From DASSBR01 sp035688265 (GTDB lineage: Bacteria > Pseudomonadota > Gammaproteobacteria > Natronospirales > DASSBR01): a stretch of 64,000 bases of DNA. The stretch is taken from NCBI GenBank assembly GCA_035688265.1, contig DASSNE010000019.1:1-64000 (forward strand), in the 5' to 3' direction. The translations under genes and the position numbers were made by a program. Below are positions 43,741 through 52,043 of the stretch, piece by piece; positions within the stretch are counted from its first letter, which is position 1; each line of letters opens with the position of its first letter. The notes beneath the pieces were generated by a model that worked only from the letters and a program-made list of their open reading frames with translations, was not told the origin of the DNA and ran no database searches.

Positions 43741-45336
43741 TTATTTCTTGTAATTGGCTTCGATGAACTTCGCCGCCGCGTCGTGCAGGCCGTCGTGGGC
43801 CTTCGGGTTCAGATAAACCATGTGGCCCGACGGGAAGAAGTGGAAGCTGATGTTGTCCTGCAGATCCTTCGGCAGATTGAGCTGCTGCATTTCGTACTGG
43901 GCCGCAAAGAACGGCGTGCCGAGGTCGAAGTAGCCGCCCATCAGCAGGACGTTCATGTTCGGGTTGTGCTTCAGCGCCGCGGTCAGGTCCGGCATCACGT
44001 TCGGCGTGCCCGAGCTGGCGTAACCCGAACCCGGCTGACGATGCTTGAAGCTCCAGCCTTCCCCGCTGCTGTAGATCTGGCGATAGGCGGACGGCCGATA
44101 GTGCATGCCCTTGCCGAAGTGCAGCGTGTTGCGGATGTAGTCGTTGAACTCGGCAACGGTCGGCGCGTCGATCGACGAATCCATCGGATCGTAGCGGCCG
44201 CGCTCGCCCATCGGGTCCATCGCCGGGCCGCTGTAGCGCGAGTCGAGCCGGCCGGTGATCCGGTCGGAATCACCCAGCAGTTCGTGCGCGAACTGGCCGC
44301 CGGCAATACGCAGATTGTCCTTCAGGATGTAGTCGACCGGCAGGCCAGTGTACTGGTGCAACTGCTCGGCGACCTTGCGCTTCTGCTGCGCGCTGATCGT
44401 GTTGCCGAGGTTGAGCGCCTCGAGGTAGTCGGTCATCGCGTAATGCTCGACTTCCTTCAGGAACGGCACCAGATCCTTCGGCTGGTTGGGCAGCTTGTGG
44501 TGGTACCACGCGGTCGCCGCATAACTCGGCAGGCCGGTCGCGTAGGAAATGTTGACGCCCGGGTTGCCCTGCGGACCGTCCACGCTGATGTCGAAGTTCA
44601 GAATCGACGACAACAGGACGACGCCGTTCAGGTCGATGTTGTGCTGCTCGAGGTCATACGACAGCACCGCGGAACGCGTCGTGCCGTAGCTTTCGCCGAA
44701 CAGGAACTTGGGCGAGTTCCAGCGGCTGTGCTCGGTGAGCCAGCGCGCGATGAACTGCGTGAACGCCTTGGCGTCCGGGTCGATGCCCCAGACGTCCTTC
44801 GGCTTGCCGACGCCGCCTTGCTTCTTGCCGATCACGCGGCCGAAGCCGGTGCCGGGCGCGTCGATGAACACCATGTCGGTGGCGTCGAGCAGGCTGTCGT
44901 TGTTATTGACGAGCTGGTACGGCGCGGGCGGCGTGAGGGTACCGTTGCCGACCACCACGCGCTTCGGCCCGAACGCCAGCATGTGCAGCCAGACGGTCGA
45001 AGAGCCCGGGCCGCCGTTGTAGAAAAACGTAATCGGGCGATGGTCCTGGTGATCGACGCCGGTCTTGATGTAGGCGACGTAGGACATGCTCGCGTACGGC
45101 TTGTCGTTTTTGCTGCGATCCTTCAGCACCATGATGCCGGCGATCGCCTTGTAGCGAATGCGGTTGCCGTCGATCTCGACGGAGCCGTTGGTCACCGACT
45201 GCTGGTCCTTGGGCGGCTGCACCTTGGAAGCCGTGTCCTGGTCGTGCTTTTGGTCATGACCGCCGCCGGCGGCGAGAGCGGGGCCGGCGATCAGCGCCAG
45301 CGCGACGCCTGCGGCGCGCAGAGATAATTTATTCAC
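43741..45336 (-). CDS. S10 family serine carboxypeptidase-like peptidase, secreted
   Basis: Trims C-terminal residues from peptides in the periplasm or outside. The 531-residue product has a signal peptide (NKLSLRAAGVALALIAGPALA) and a complete S10 triad: S216 in GESYG, D471 in GGYFDLGTP and H505 in SGHMVYL. The oxyanion motif FFYNGGPGSS is intact. The start is GTG at 45336, with AGGAG nine bases upstream; the upstream TTG at 45360 lacks support. It ends at a strong terminator and is divergent from the EAL gene. Confidence 0.92.
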   Translation of the reverse strand: MNKLSLRAAGVALALIAGPALAAGGGHDQKHDQDTASKVQPPKDQQSVTNGSVEIDGNRIRYKAIAGIMVLKDRSKNDKPYASMSYVAYIKTGVDHQDHRPITFFYNGGPGSSTVWLHMLAFGPKRVVVGNGTLTPPAPYQLVNNNDSLLDATDMVFIDAPGTGFGRVIGKKQGGVGKPKDVWGIDPDAKAFTQFIARWLTEHSRWNSPKFLFGESYGTTRSAVLSYDLEQHNIDLNGVVLLSSILNFDISVDGPQGNPGVNISYATGLPSYAATAWYHHKLPNQPKDLVPFLKEVEHYAMTDYLEALNLGNTISAQQKRKVAEQLHQYTGLPVDYILKDNLRIAGGQFAHELLGDSDRITGRLDSRYSGPAMDPMGERGRYDPMDSSIDAPTVAEFNDYIRNTLHFGKGMHYRPSAYRQIYSSGEGWSFKHRQPGSGYASSGTPNVMPDLTAALKHNPNMNVLLMGGYFDLGTPFFAAQYEMQQLNLPKDLQDNISFHFFPSGHMVYLNPKAHDGLHDAAAKFIEANYKK

Positions 45337-45483
45337 TCGCAATCTCCTGTTCGATATCAAAGCGATCGGCTGGCCGCCGATATGTATGCTTCAGAGTCCT
45401 TCCGGGTACGTTGGTTCCCGCACCGCTGGATAATGCACGGCGCGAATGGTAGATTCTAGCCGCGTCACCTGAACATAAACACT

Positions 45484-47886
45484 ATGCCACTGACCCTGGA
45501 CGCTTACGAGTTCAGCGTCTTCGCACTGCCCAACCTGGTTGTGGCCGCGGCGACACTGCTGTGGGGACTGCTGATGCGCTGGCGCATGTCCGAGTCGCCG
45601 GCGGGCGTGTGGGCGCTTGCGGTCGCAGTCGCGGTCGCGTTGTGGCAGGTGGCCTACGCCATGGGCTATATGGCTCGCGCGCCGGACGTGGCGCAGCCGT
45701 GGATCGCGCTGGGCCAGGTCGGCATCATTTTCATCGGCCCGAGCCTCTACGAACTGCTCCGACGCCTGCTGGGGTTGTCCGACTGGCGCGATCGGTTGTC
45801 GGCACCGATCTGGTTCATAGCCGCCGGGCTGCTCTACATACTCCTCGCCACCGACGATTTCCTTGGCGTGCCCTACCATTACACGTGGGGCTACTACGCC
45901 CATTACCAGCTCGGCGGCACGCTGCTCGGCGCGAGCCTGTGCGCCACGCTGCTGTTCCTGTTCGTCTGCTCGCTCACCACCTGGCGCGCCTCGCCGCGCG
46001 ACAGTGGCCGCCGCCACCGCGCCCGCATCCTGCTGTATGGCTTCTCCGTATCCTTCCTCGGCGCGTTCGATTTCGCCGCCTGCTGGGGCTTTGCGCTGTA
46101 CCCGTTCGGCTACGTGATGGTCGCGTTCACGGTGGTGACGATCGGCTATGCGGCGTGGCGCTATCGCGTGGTCGCGGTCAGTTCGCACGCGGCGGCGATG
46201 CAGGTGCTGAAGACGCTGTCGGACGGCGTGCTGGTGCTGGACGATCTGGGCGCCGTGTCGGTCGTGAACGAACAGGCGGCGTTGTTGCTGGGCCGGCCGC
46301 ACGACGATCTGATCGGCAGGATGATGAAGGACATCCTGCCGGCGCTGAACTTCACCCGTGAACCGGCCGCGGAAGAGACCTCGGGGACGGTCGACACCGA
46401 AGTCCGGTTGACCGGACGCGATGGCGTCAAGCGCACGCTCAACGTGAAAGTCAACGTAATGCGCGACTCGCACGGCGATGCGCCGCTGACCGTGTACGCA
46501 CTGCAGGACGTGACGCGCTACCGCGAGGCGCTCGAACGCATCCGAAAGCTGGTCTGGTTCGATCAGGCAACGGGGCTGCCAAACAAGCGCCACCTGGACG
46601 ACAAGCTCGAGCAGGCGCTGGGCCGCGCGACGCTGACGCAGGGCGTCGCCGTCTGCGCGCTGCGGCTGGAGCACATCCGGCGGCTGGCGGATGTGCCGGG
46701 CGCGCCCACCAATCCGCTGCAGGCAGAAATCTCCGCACGGCTCAAGCAATTCATCGCGAACGCGCCGCCGGGGACAGTCACCGCGGCGCGCACGCAGAGC
46801 CACGAATTCGTGCTGCTGTTCGAGCGTATGGATTCGGTGGGCAGATTGACCACGCAGCTCAACCGTCTGAACGCATTGCTGCGCGAGCCCATCGACATCG
46901 GCGGTCGCAGCATCCAGCCGGTGCTGTGGCTCGGCGTCAGTCTGTATCCGAATGACGGCGAGACCGCCGCGGCGTTGCTCGAGCGCGCCGCGGCCGCGAT
47001 GGACCAGGCCGCCGAAGACCGCGCGTCGCAGGCGCATTTCTTCAATGCCGCCGCCAACGCCGCTGCGCTGCAGTCGCTGGCGCTGGACTCGCGCCTCGCG
47101 CGGGCAATCGAGGCGAATGAGTTGCAGCCGTGGTTTCAGCCAATCATCAACACCGACACCGGCGCGATCGAGTACGCCGAGGCGCTGGTCCGCTGGCGCG
47201 ACCCGGAGCGCGGCCTGCGGCTGCCTGATGAATTCATTCCGGTCGCGGAGGAAAGCGGGTTGATCGTCACGCTCGACCGCTGGATGCTCGGCGCCGCCTG
47301 CGCCGAGGCGGCGCAGTGGCACGGTCAGGCGCCGGCGCCGCGCGTCGCGGTCAATGTATCGGGCGCGCATCTCGCGGCTACCCGCGGCGCGGATCTGGCG
47401 GCCGCGATCGGCGCGATTCTGGAACGCGATGCGCTCACGCCGGATCGGCTCGAACTCGAAATCACCGAAACCCACGTGGTGACGGCCGACAAGCCGATGC
47501 TCAACAACCTGCGCCGGCTGCGCGATCTCGGCGTGCGAATCGCGGTGGACGACTTCGGCACCGGCTACGCATCGCTGGGTTACCTGCAACAGTTCCCGCT
47601 CGACAGCCTCAAGATCGACGCCAGCTACACGATGGCGATCGGCCGCGACCAGACGCGCACCGCGCTCTTGCAGTCGATCCTGACGCTCGCCTCACAGCTC
47701 GAACTCGAAGTCGTGGCCGAGGGCGTGGAAGCTCCGCATCAGGCGGCGTTCCTGCGCCGCTACGGCTGCCACCTGATGCAGGGTTACCTGTTCTGCCGGC
47801 CGCTGCCGGCCGATGAGTTCCGGCACTTCGCCGAGACCTGGACCGGCCACACCGACATCACGCTGCGGCTGTTGAGCGAAGGCTGA
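45484..47886 (+). CDS. 7TM-PAS-GGDEF(degenerate)-EAL cyclic-di-GMP phosphodiesterase
   Basis: The 800-residue protein has an N-terminal multi-helix sensor (about 1-230, of the histidine-kinase 7TM type), a PAS domain (about 235-345), a GGDEF-like domain (about 350-515) and an EAL domain (about 530-785). The GGDEF signature is replaced by QSHEF (438-442), so cyclase activity is unlikely. The EAL site is complete: E566 in EALVRW, VNVSG, EITET, D689-D690 in DDFGTG, LKIDASY and EGVE. It should hydrolyse c-di-GMP in response to a membrane signal. Pilus and PEP-CTERM genes elsewhere in the window are plausible targets of c-di-GMP control. Confidence 0.92.
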   Translation: MPLTLDAYEFSVFALPNLVVAAATLLWGLLMRWRMSESPAGVWALAVAVAVALWQVAYAMGYMARAPDVAQPWIALGQVGIIFIGPSLYELLRRLLGLSDWRDRLSAPIWFIAAGLLYILLATDDFLGVPYHYTWGYYAHYQLGGTLLGASLCATLLFLFVCSLTTWRASPRDSGRRHRARILLYGFSVSFLGAFDFAACWGFALYPFGYVMVAFTVVTIGYAAWRYRVVAVSSHAAAMQVLKTLSDGVLVLDDLGAVSVVNEQAALLLGRPHDDLIGRMMKDILPALNFTREPAAEETSGTVDTEVRLTGRDGVKRTLNVKVNVMRDSHGDAPLTVYALQDVTRYREALERIRKLVWFDQATGLPNKRHLDDKLEQALGRATLTQGVAVCALRLEHIRRLADVPGAPTNPLQAEISARLKQFIANAPPGTVTAARTQSHEFVLLFERMDSVGRLTTQLNRLNALLREPIDIGGRSIQPVLWLGVSLYPNDGETAAALLERAAAAMDQAAEDRASQAHFFNAAANAAALQSLALDSRLARAIEANELQPWFQPIINTDTGAIEYAEALVRWRDPERGLRLPDEFIPVAEESGLIVTLDRWMLGAACAEAAQWHGQAPAPRVAVNVSGAHLAATRGADLAAAIGAILERDALTPDRLELEITETHVVTADKPMLNNLRRLRDLGVRIAVDDFGTGYASLGYLQQFPLDSLKIDASYTMAIGRDQTRTALLQSILTLASQLELEVVAEGVEAPHQAAFLRRYGCHLMQGYLFCRPLPADEFRHFAETWTGHTDITLRLLSEG

Positions 47887-47898
47887 GTCATCCTGGCT

Positions 47899-48021
47899 CC
47901 CCTCGCCCTCCGGGAGAGGGGCCGGGGGTGAGGGCGGTTCAGGCAACAGCTTCAGATGTACCTCAAGGGCCCCTGTCTCCGGGCACCCTCACCCCAACCC
48001 CTCTCCCGAGGGGAGAGGGGC
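47899..48021. repeat. inverted pair of REP-like elements
   Basis: Two copies of a G+C-rich palindromic element in opposite orientation: 47899-47934 and 47986-48021. Both contain CCCTCACCCC and CCCCTCTCCC (the first copy as its reverse complement) and each can fold as a hairpin. The 51 bases between are unrelated. They fill the junction of the convergent EAL and amidase genes and may act as a bidirectional terminator. Similar CCCTCACCCC/CTCTCCC elements are common intergenic repeats in Proteobacteria. Confidence 0.8.
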
Positions 48022-48022
48022 T

Positions 48023-49714
48023 TCAGTCGTTTGGGCAAATCGGCGGCGCATTCGCTGGCTGCGGCGGCGCATCACCCTGCTGCGCGGCCAGCGTCGGCAC
48101 TGTCTCGGCACGCGGCGCATGCTTGTCGAACTGCGGCCGGATGCGCGCCTCGGTCGCTTGTTCAAAGCCATACCCGATGCCGATCAGCTTCGGCTCGCTC
48201 CACTTGCCGGCGAAGAACACGACGCCCACCGGCAGGCCGTGCACATTGCCGGCCGGCACGGTGATCGACGGATAACCCGCGACCGCGGCCGGGCCGTACC
48301 CGCCGCCGCCGTAATTGTCGCCGACGACGAGGTCGCTCACCCAGGCCGGACCCGTCGCCGGTGCCATCAGCGCATCCAGGTGATGCGCCTTGAGCGCGGC
48401 GTCGATGCCCTCCGGACCGGCCAATTGTTTTTCCTTCTCCAGCGCCTTGCGGTACGCCAGATCCGTCAGCGGACCCTTGGCCTCGGCCTTGATGAACAGG
48501 TCCTGGCCGAACCAGGGCATCTCTTTATCCGCATGCGCCTTGTCGAACGCGATCAGGTCGGCGAGCGTGTAGACCTTCAGATTGGGGCGCGTGGCGAGGT
48601 AGGCATTGATGTCGTGCTTGAACTCGTAGAGCAGCACGGTCATTTCAGCCTTGCCGTAGCCGTGCAGGTGCGGCAGCTTCACCGGCATCACCGTCGCGCC
48701 GGCGGCACGCAACGCGGCGGCGCTTTCGTTCATGATCTCGTCGACGTGCGGATTGAACCCGGCCAGCGCGCAGACCATGCCGATGCGCGCGCCCTTGAGC
48801 GCGCCCGGTTTGGCGAACTTCGTGTAATCGGTGGCGTGGCTGTCGGCCTCGGCCGTCGCCGGATCGCGCGGGTCGCTGCCGGCGATGGCGGTCAGCAGCG
48901 CGGCGGCGCCCTTGACGGTGCGCGCCATCGGTCCGGCGGTGTCCTGGCTGTGCGAGATCGGCACGATGCCGGCGCGGCTGACCAGGCCCACGGTCGGTTT
49001 GATGCCGACGATGCCATTAATCGACGATGGGCAGATGACCGAGCCGTCGGTCTCGGTGCCGAGCGCGACCGTCACCAGGCCCGCCGACACCGCCGCCCCC
49101 GAGCCGGCGCTCGAGCCGCAGGTATTGCGCGGCAGCACGTACGGGTTCTTTGTCAGGCCGCCGCGCCCGCTCCAGCCGCTGGTCGCGTAGCTCGAGCGGA
49201 AGTTGGCCCACTCGCTCAAGTTCGTCTTGCCGATCAGGATCGCGCCGGCCGCGCGCAGCTTGGCAATCACGGTCGCGTCCTGCGGCGCGGGCGGCCCCAC
49301 CAGCGCCAGCGAACCGGCGGTCGTCATCATCGGCCCGCGGGTATCGATGTTGTCCTTGACCATCACCGGAATGCCGAACAGCGGGCCGTGCGCGTTGCCG
49401 AGGGCCCGCGCCCGATCGCGCTCGCGGGCAATCTCGAGTGCGTCGGGGTTGGTCTCGATGACCGAATTGATCGCGGGGCCGTGCTTGTCGATCGCGTCGA
49501 TGCGCTGGAGAAAATCGCGCGTGAGCTGATACGACGTGATCTTGCCGTCACTCAGCGCGGCCTGCAGCTCGGCGACAGTCTTGTAATACGGCTTGAAAGC
49601 CGGCTGCGGCGCGGCCGGCGCAGCTTCAGGAGCCGGAGGCGGCGCGGGTTGCGGCGCGGTGGCGCAGCCGGCAAGCGCCAGCACGGCAACGAGTGAGGCC
49701 AGTTGAATTTTCAC
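48023..49714 (-). CDS. amidase signature family lipoprotein
   Basis: An exported amidase of 563 residues. The N-terminus has a signal with lipobox LALAGC and a Pro/Ala-rich linker. The Ser-cisSer-Lys triad region is intact: the Lys in VMVKDNIDTRGP, GSSAGSGAAVSAG and GTETDGSVICPSS. The substrate is unknown; family members include peptide and aryl amidases. The start is GTG at 49714 with GAGGAG seven bases upstream. It is divergent from the MFS gene and converges on the EAL gene across the REP pair. Confidence 0.92.
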   Translation of the reverse strand: MKIQLASLVAVLALAGCATAPQPAPPPAPEAAPAAPQPAFKPYYKTVAELQAALSDGKITSYQLTRDFLQRIDAIDKHGPAINSVIETNPDALEIARERDRARALGNAHGPLFGIPVMVKDNIDTRGPMMTTAGSLALVGPPAPQDATVIAKLRAAGAILIGKTNLSEWANFRSSYATSGWSGRGGLTKNPYVLPRNTCGSSAGSGAAVSAGLVTVALGTETDGSVICPSSINGIVGIKPTVGLVSRAGIVPISHSQDTAGPMARTVKGAAALLTAIAGSDPRDPATAEADSHATDYTKFAKPGALKGARIGMVCALAGFNPHVDEIMNESAAALRAAGATVMPVKLPHLHGYGKAEMTVLLYEFKHDINAYLATRPNLKVYTLADLIAFDKAHADKEMPWFGQDLFIKAEAKGPLTDLAYRKALEKEKQLAGPEGIDAALKAHHLDALMAPATGPAWVSDLVVGDNYGGGGYGPAAVAGYPSITVPAGNVHGLPVGVVFFAGKWSEPKLIGIGYGFEQATEARIRPQFDKHAPRAETVPTLAAQQGDAPPQPANAPPICPND

Positions 49715-49927
49715 GGTTGGCTCCTCTGTTATGATTTTAGCGTCGCCGCCATTCTACTCCGACATGAATTCATCGACCTCTGCAGCTTCAGCCCGCATTC
49801 CTCACCAGCCTTCTACTGCGCCGTCCCAATGGCACGCCCTGAGCGTCTTTCGCTCGGTCGCAGTGCTCGACGTAGTGTGGCTACGCCTGCGCGCTGCTCG
49901 GTCACGAAACCCGCTCAGCCCACACCC

Positions 49928-51115
49928 TTGAACCGGCTCGCCACGAACTCTGGCGATAAATGCGGGCTGGACCGCGTCCACGCCGACCGTCCGCGGCTGG
50001 CGGCGCTGGCGTGGGCGCATTTCCTCAATGACGGCGCGGCCAACTACCTGCCGGGCGTGCTGCCGGCGATCCTGGTATCGCTGAATTTGTCGGTGACCTA
50101 CGCCGGGTTGTTCATGGCGGCGCTGCTGATCGGCCAGGCGCTGCAACCGCTGACCGGCCTGCTCGCCGACCGCATCGGCGGCCGCCTGTTCATCGTCGTC
50201 GGCCTCGCCGGTGCGTCGGTCGGCGGCGCGCTGGTCGGACTGATGCCGAATCGCTGGTCGCTGCTCGGCCTGCTGATCGCAACCGGCCTGTGCAACTCGC
50301 TGTTTCATCCGCAAAGCCTCGCGGCCGTGCGCGCGATCGGCGGCCGCCGCCACGGCGGCTCGATGTCGATCTTTCTGGTCGGCGGCGAGATCGGCCGCGG
50401 CGCCTGGCCGGTGATCGCGAGCTGGCTGGTCACCGCGCGCGGGCTGCACGCGCTGTGGCTGATCGCCATTCCATCGCTGCTCACGCTGCCGGTGTTGTGG
50501 CGCTATGCGCCGGCGGCTGCGCCGCGCCCGCGCGAAGCGGCGCCGCTGCACTTGCGGGCGCACGCCGGCCCGCTCGCACGCCTGGTCGCGTTCTGCGCGC
50601 TGCGCTCGGTGATGATCCTGAGCGTCGTGACGTTTCTACCGGTGCTGTGGCACCAGCGCGGCGGCAGCCTGACCGGCGGCGCCAGCTTCATCACGGTGCT
50701 GCTGCTGGTCGGCATTATCGGCAACCTGGGCGGCGGGCGCGTCGGCGACCGGATCGGCCGGCGGCCGGTCATCATCACTGCGATCGTCGCGGGCGTGGCG
50801 CTGCTCGCGGGCTTCATGGGCGCTTCCGGCCTGCTCGCCTGGGTCCTGCTGGCGCTGCTCGGCATCGCGCTGTTCTCGACACTGCCGCTGACGGTACTGA
50901 TCGCGCAGGACATCCTGCCCGAGAACCGGTCGATGGGCTCCGGGCTCGCGCTCGGCTTTTCCAATGCGCTGGGCGCGCTCGGCGTGGTCGCACTCGGGCC
51001 GGTCGCAGACGCCTGGGGCGTGTCGATGGCGCTGTGGGCGGCGGTGATCTGCGGCGGACTCGCCATCCCGCTCGCGTTGTCGCTGCCGAAGGGCGGCCGC
51101 GTGGTGGAAGCCTGA
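49928..51115 (+). CDS. MFS transporter, fosmidomycin-resistance (Fsr)-like
   Basis: A 12-segment major facilitator of about 395 residues. Signatures include LAWAHFLNDGAANYLPGVLP at the first helix, typical of Fsr-type exporters, and motif A as ADRIGGRLF and GDRIGRRPV. The start is uncertain: TTG 49928 gives the normal length, while ATG 49829 would add 33 Arg/Ser-rich residues that do not look like protein. Neither start has a ribosome-binding site. The gene ends one base before the AlkA-type glycosylase gene, so the pair are probably cotranscribed. Confidence 0.85.
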   Translation: MNRLATNSGDKCGLDRVHADRPRLAALAWAHFLNDGAANYLPGVLPAILVSLNLSVTYAGLFMAALLIGQALQPLTGLLADRIGGRLFIVVGLAGASVGGALVGLMPNRWSLLGLLIATGLCNSLFHPQSLAAVRAIGGRRHGGSMSIFLVGGEIGRGAWPVIASWLVTARGLHALWLIAIPSLLTLPVLWRYAPAAAPRPREAAPLHLRAHAGPLARLVAFCALRSVMILSVVTFLPVLWHQRGGSLTGGASFITVLLLVGIIGNLGGGRVGDRIGRRPVIITAIVAGVALLAGFMGASGLLAWVLLALLGIALFSTLPLTVLIAQDILPENRSMGSGLALGFSNALGALGVVALGPVADAWGVSMALWAAVICGGLAIPLALSLPKGGRVVEA

Positions 51116-51116
51116 C

Positions 51117-52043
51117 ATGGCCGCACCCGATCGCCAACTTCCGACGCGCGCGCCGTTTCATCTCGAAGCGACGGTGCGCGTGCTCCAGCGCCGGCCGGCG
51201 AATCGCGTCGAGGTGTTCGATTACGGCCTCTACCGGCGCCTGTTCAGGACGTCGCACGGCCTGGCACTCGTGCAGGTGGAAAATCACGGCGCGCTCGATG
51301 CGCCGGATGTGCGCTACGCGGTGCTGCACGGCAAAGCGGCGCCGGCGCAGCTTGAGCCGACGCTGCGCAACGTGCTCGGGCTCGACATCGACCCGGCGCC
51401 GCTGCAACGGCTCACGGAAGCGGAACGGGCGATGCGGCCGACGGCGCTGGCGCTGCGGGGCATGCGCCCGCCGCGCTTCGCCGAGTGGTTCGAGGCGTTC
51501 GGCAACGTGGTACCGTTCCAGCAGGTGAGTCTCGAAGCGGGGATCGCCATCGTCGGCCGGTTCATCGAGCGCTTCGGCGAGTGGCTCGACTTCGACGGTC
51601 GCCGTTACTACGCGTTCCCGGCGCCGGCGACGGTGGCCGAGGCCGGCATCGAGGCGCTCCGGGCCTGCGGCCTGAGCCGCACCAAGGCAACGGCGCTCGA
51701 GCGGATCGCGATGACGATCGAATCAGGCGAATTGAGCGAAGCGCGGATTGCGGCCATGCCCACCGCCGAGGCGACGGCGACGCTGACCGCGCTGCCGGGC
51801 ATCGGCCCGTGGAGCGCGGGCCTCGTGCTGCTGCGCGGGCTGGGCCGGCTCGACGTGTTTCCACCCGGCGATGTCGGCGCGATGCGCGGCCTCAACAAGC
51901 TGCTGCACCTGGAATCGGACCGCAACGGACTCGCACGTGTCGCCGAGCGCTTCGGCGATTACCGCGGCTATCTCTACTTTCACGCGCTGGGGCGTAGCCT
52001 GCTCGACAAGGGACTGATCCGCCCTGCACCCGCGCGCGGTTAA
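51117..52043 (+). CDS. AlkA-type DNA-3-methyladenine glycosylase
   Basis: The third AlkA-family enzyme in this window, 308 residues. The N-terminal AlkA domain (about 1-110) precedes the HhH-GPD core with TALPGIGPWSAGLVLL and the catalytic Asp in FPPGDVGAM. It has no Ada or AraC part. It starts one base after the MFS stop and converges on the GH92 gene with a four-base overlap. Substrate range cannot be told from the sequence; paralogues of AlkA often differ in damage preference. Confidence 0.92.
   Translation: MAAPDRQLPTRAPFHLEATVRVLQRRPANRVEVFDYGLYRRLFRTSHGLALVQVENHGALDAPDVRYAVLHGKAAPAQLEPTLRNVLGLDIDPAPLQRLTEAERAMRPTALALRGMRPPRFAEWFEAFGNVVPFQQVSLEAGIAIVGRFIERFGEWLDFDGRRYYAFPAPATVAEAGIEALRACGLSRTKATALERIAMTIESGELSEARIAAMPTAEATATLTALPGIGPWSAGLVLLRGLGRLDVFPPGDVGAMRGLNKLLHLESDRNGLARVAERFGDYRGYLYFHALGRSLLDKGLIRPAPARG

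Noticed and set aside
45391..47589. A 732-codon minus-strand open frame opposite the EAL gene
   Set aside because: Antisense shadow of intact PAS and EAL domains with no ribosome-binding site or family match.
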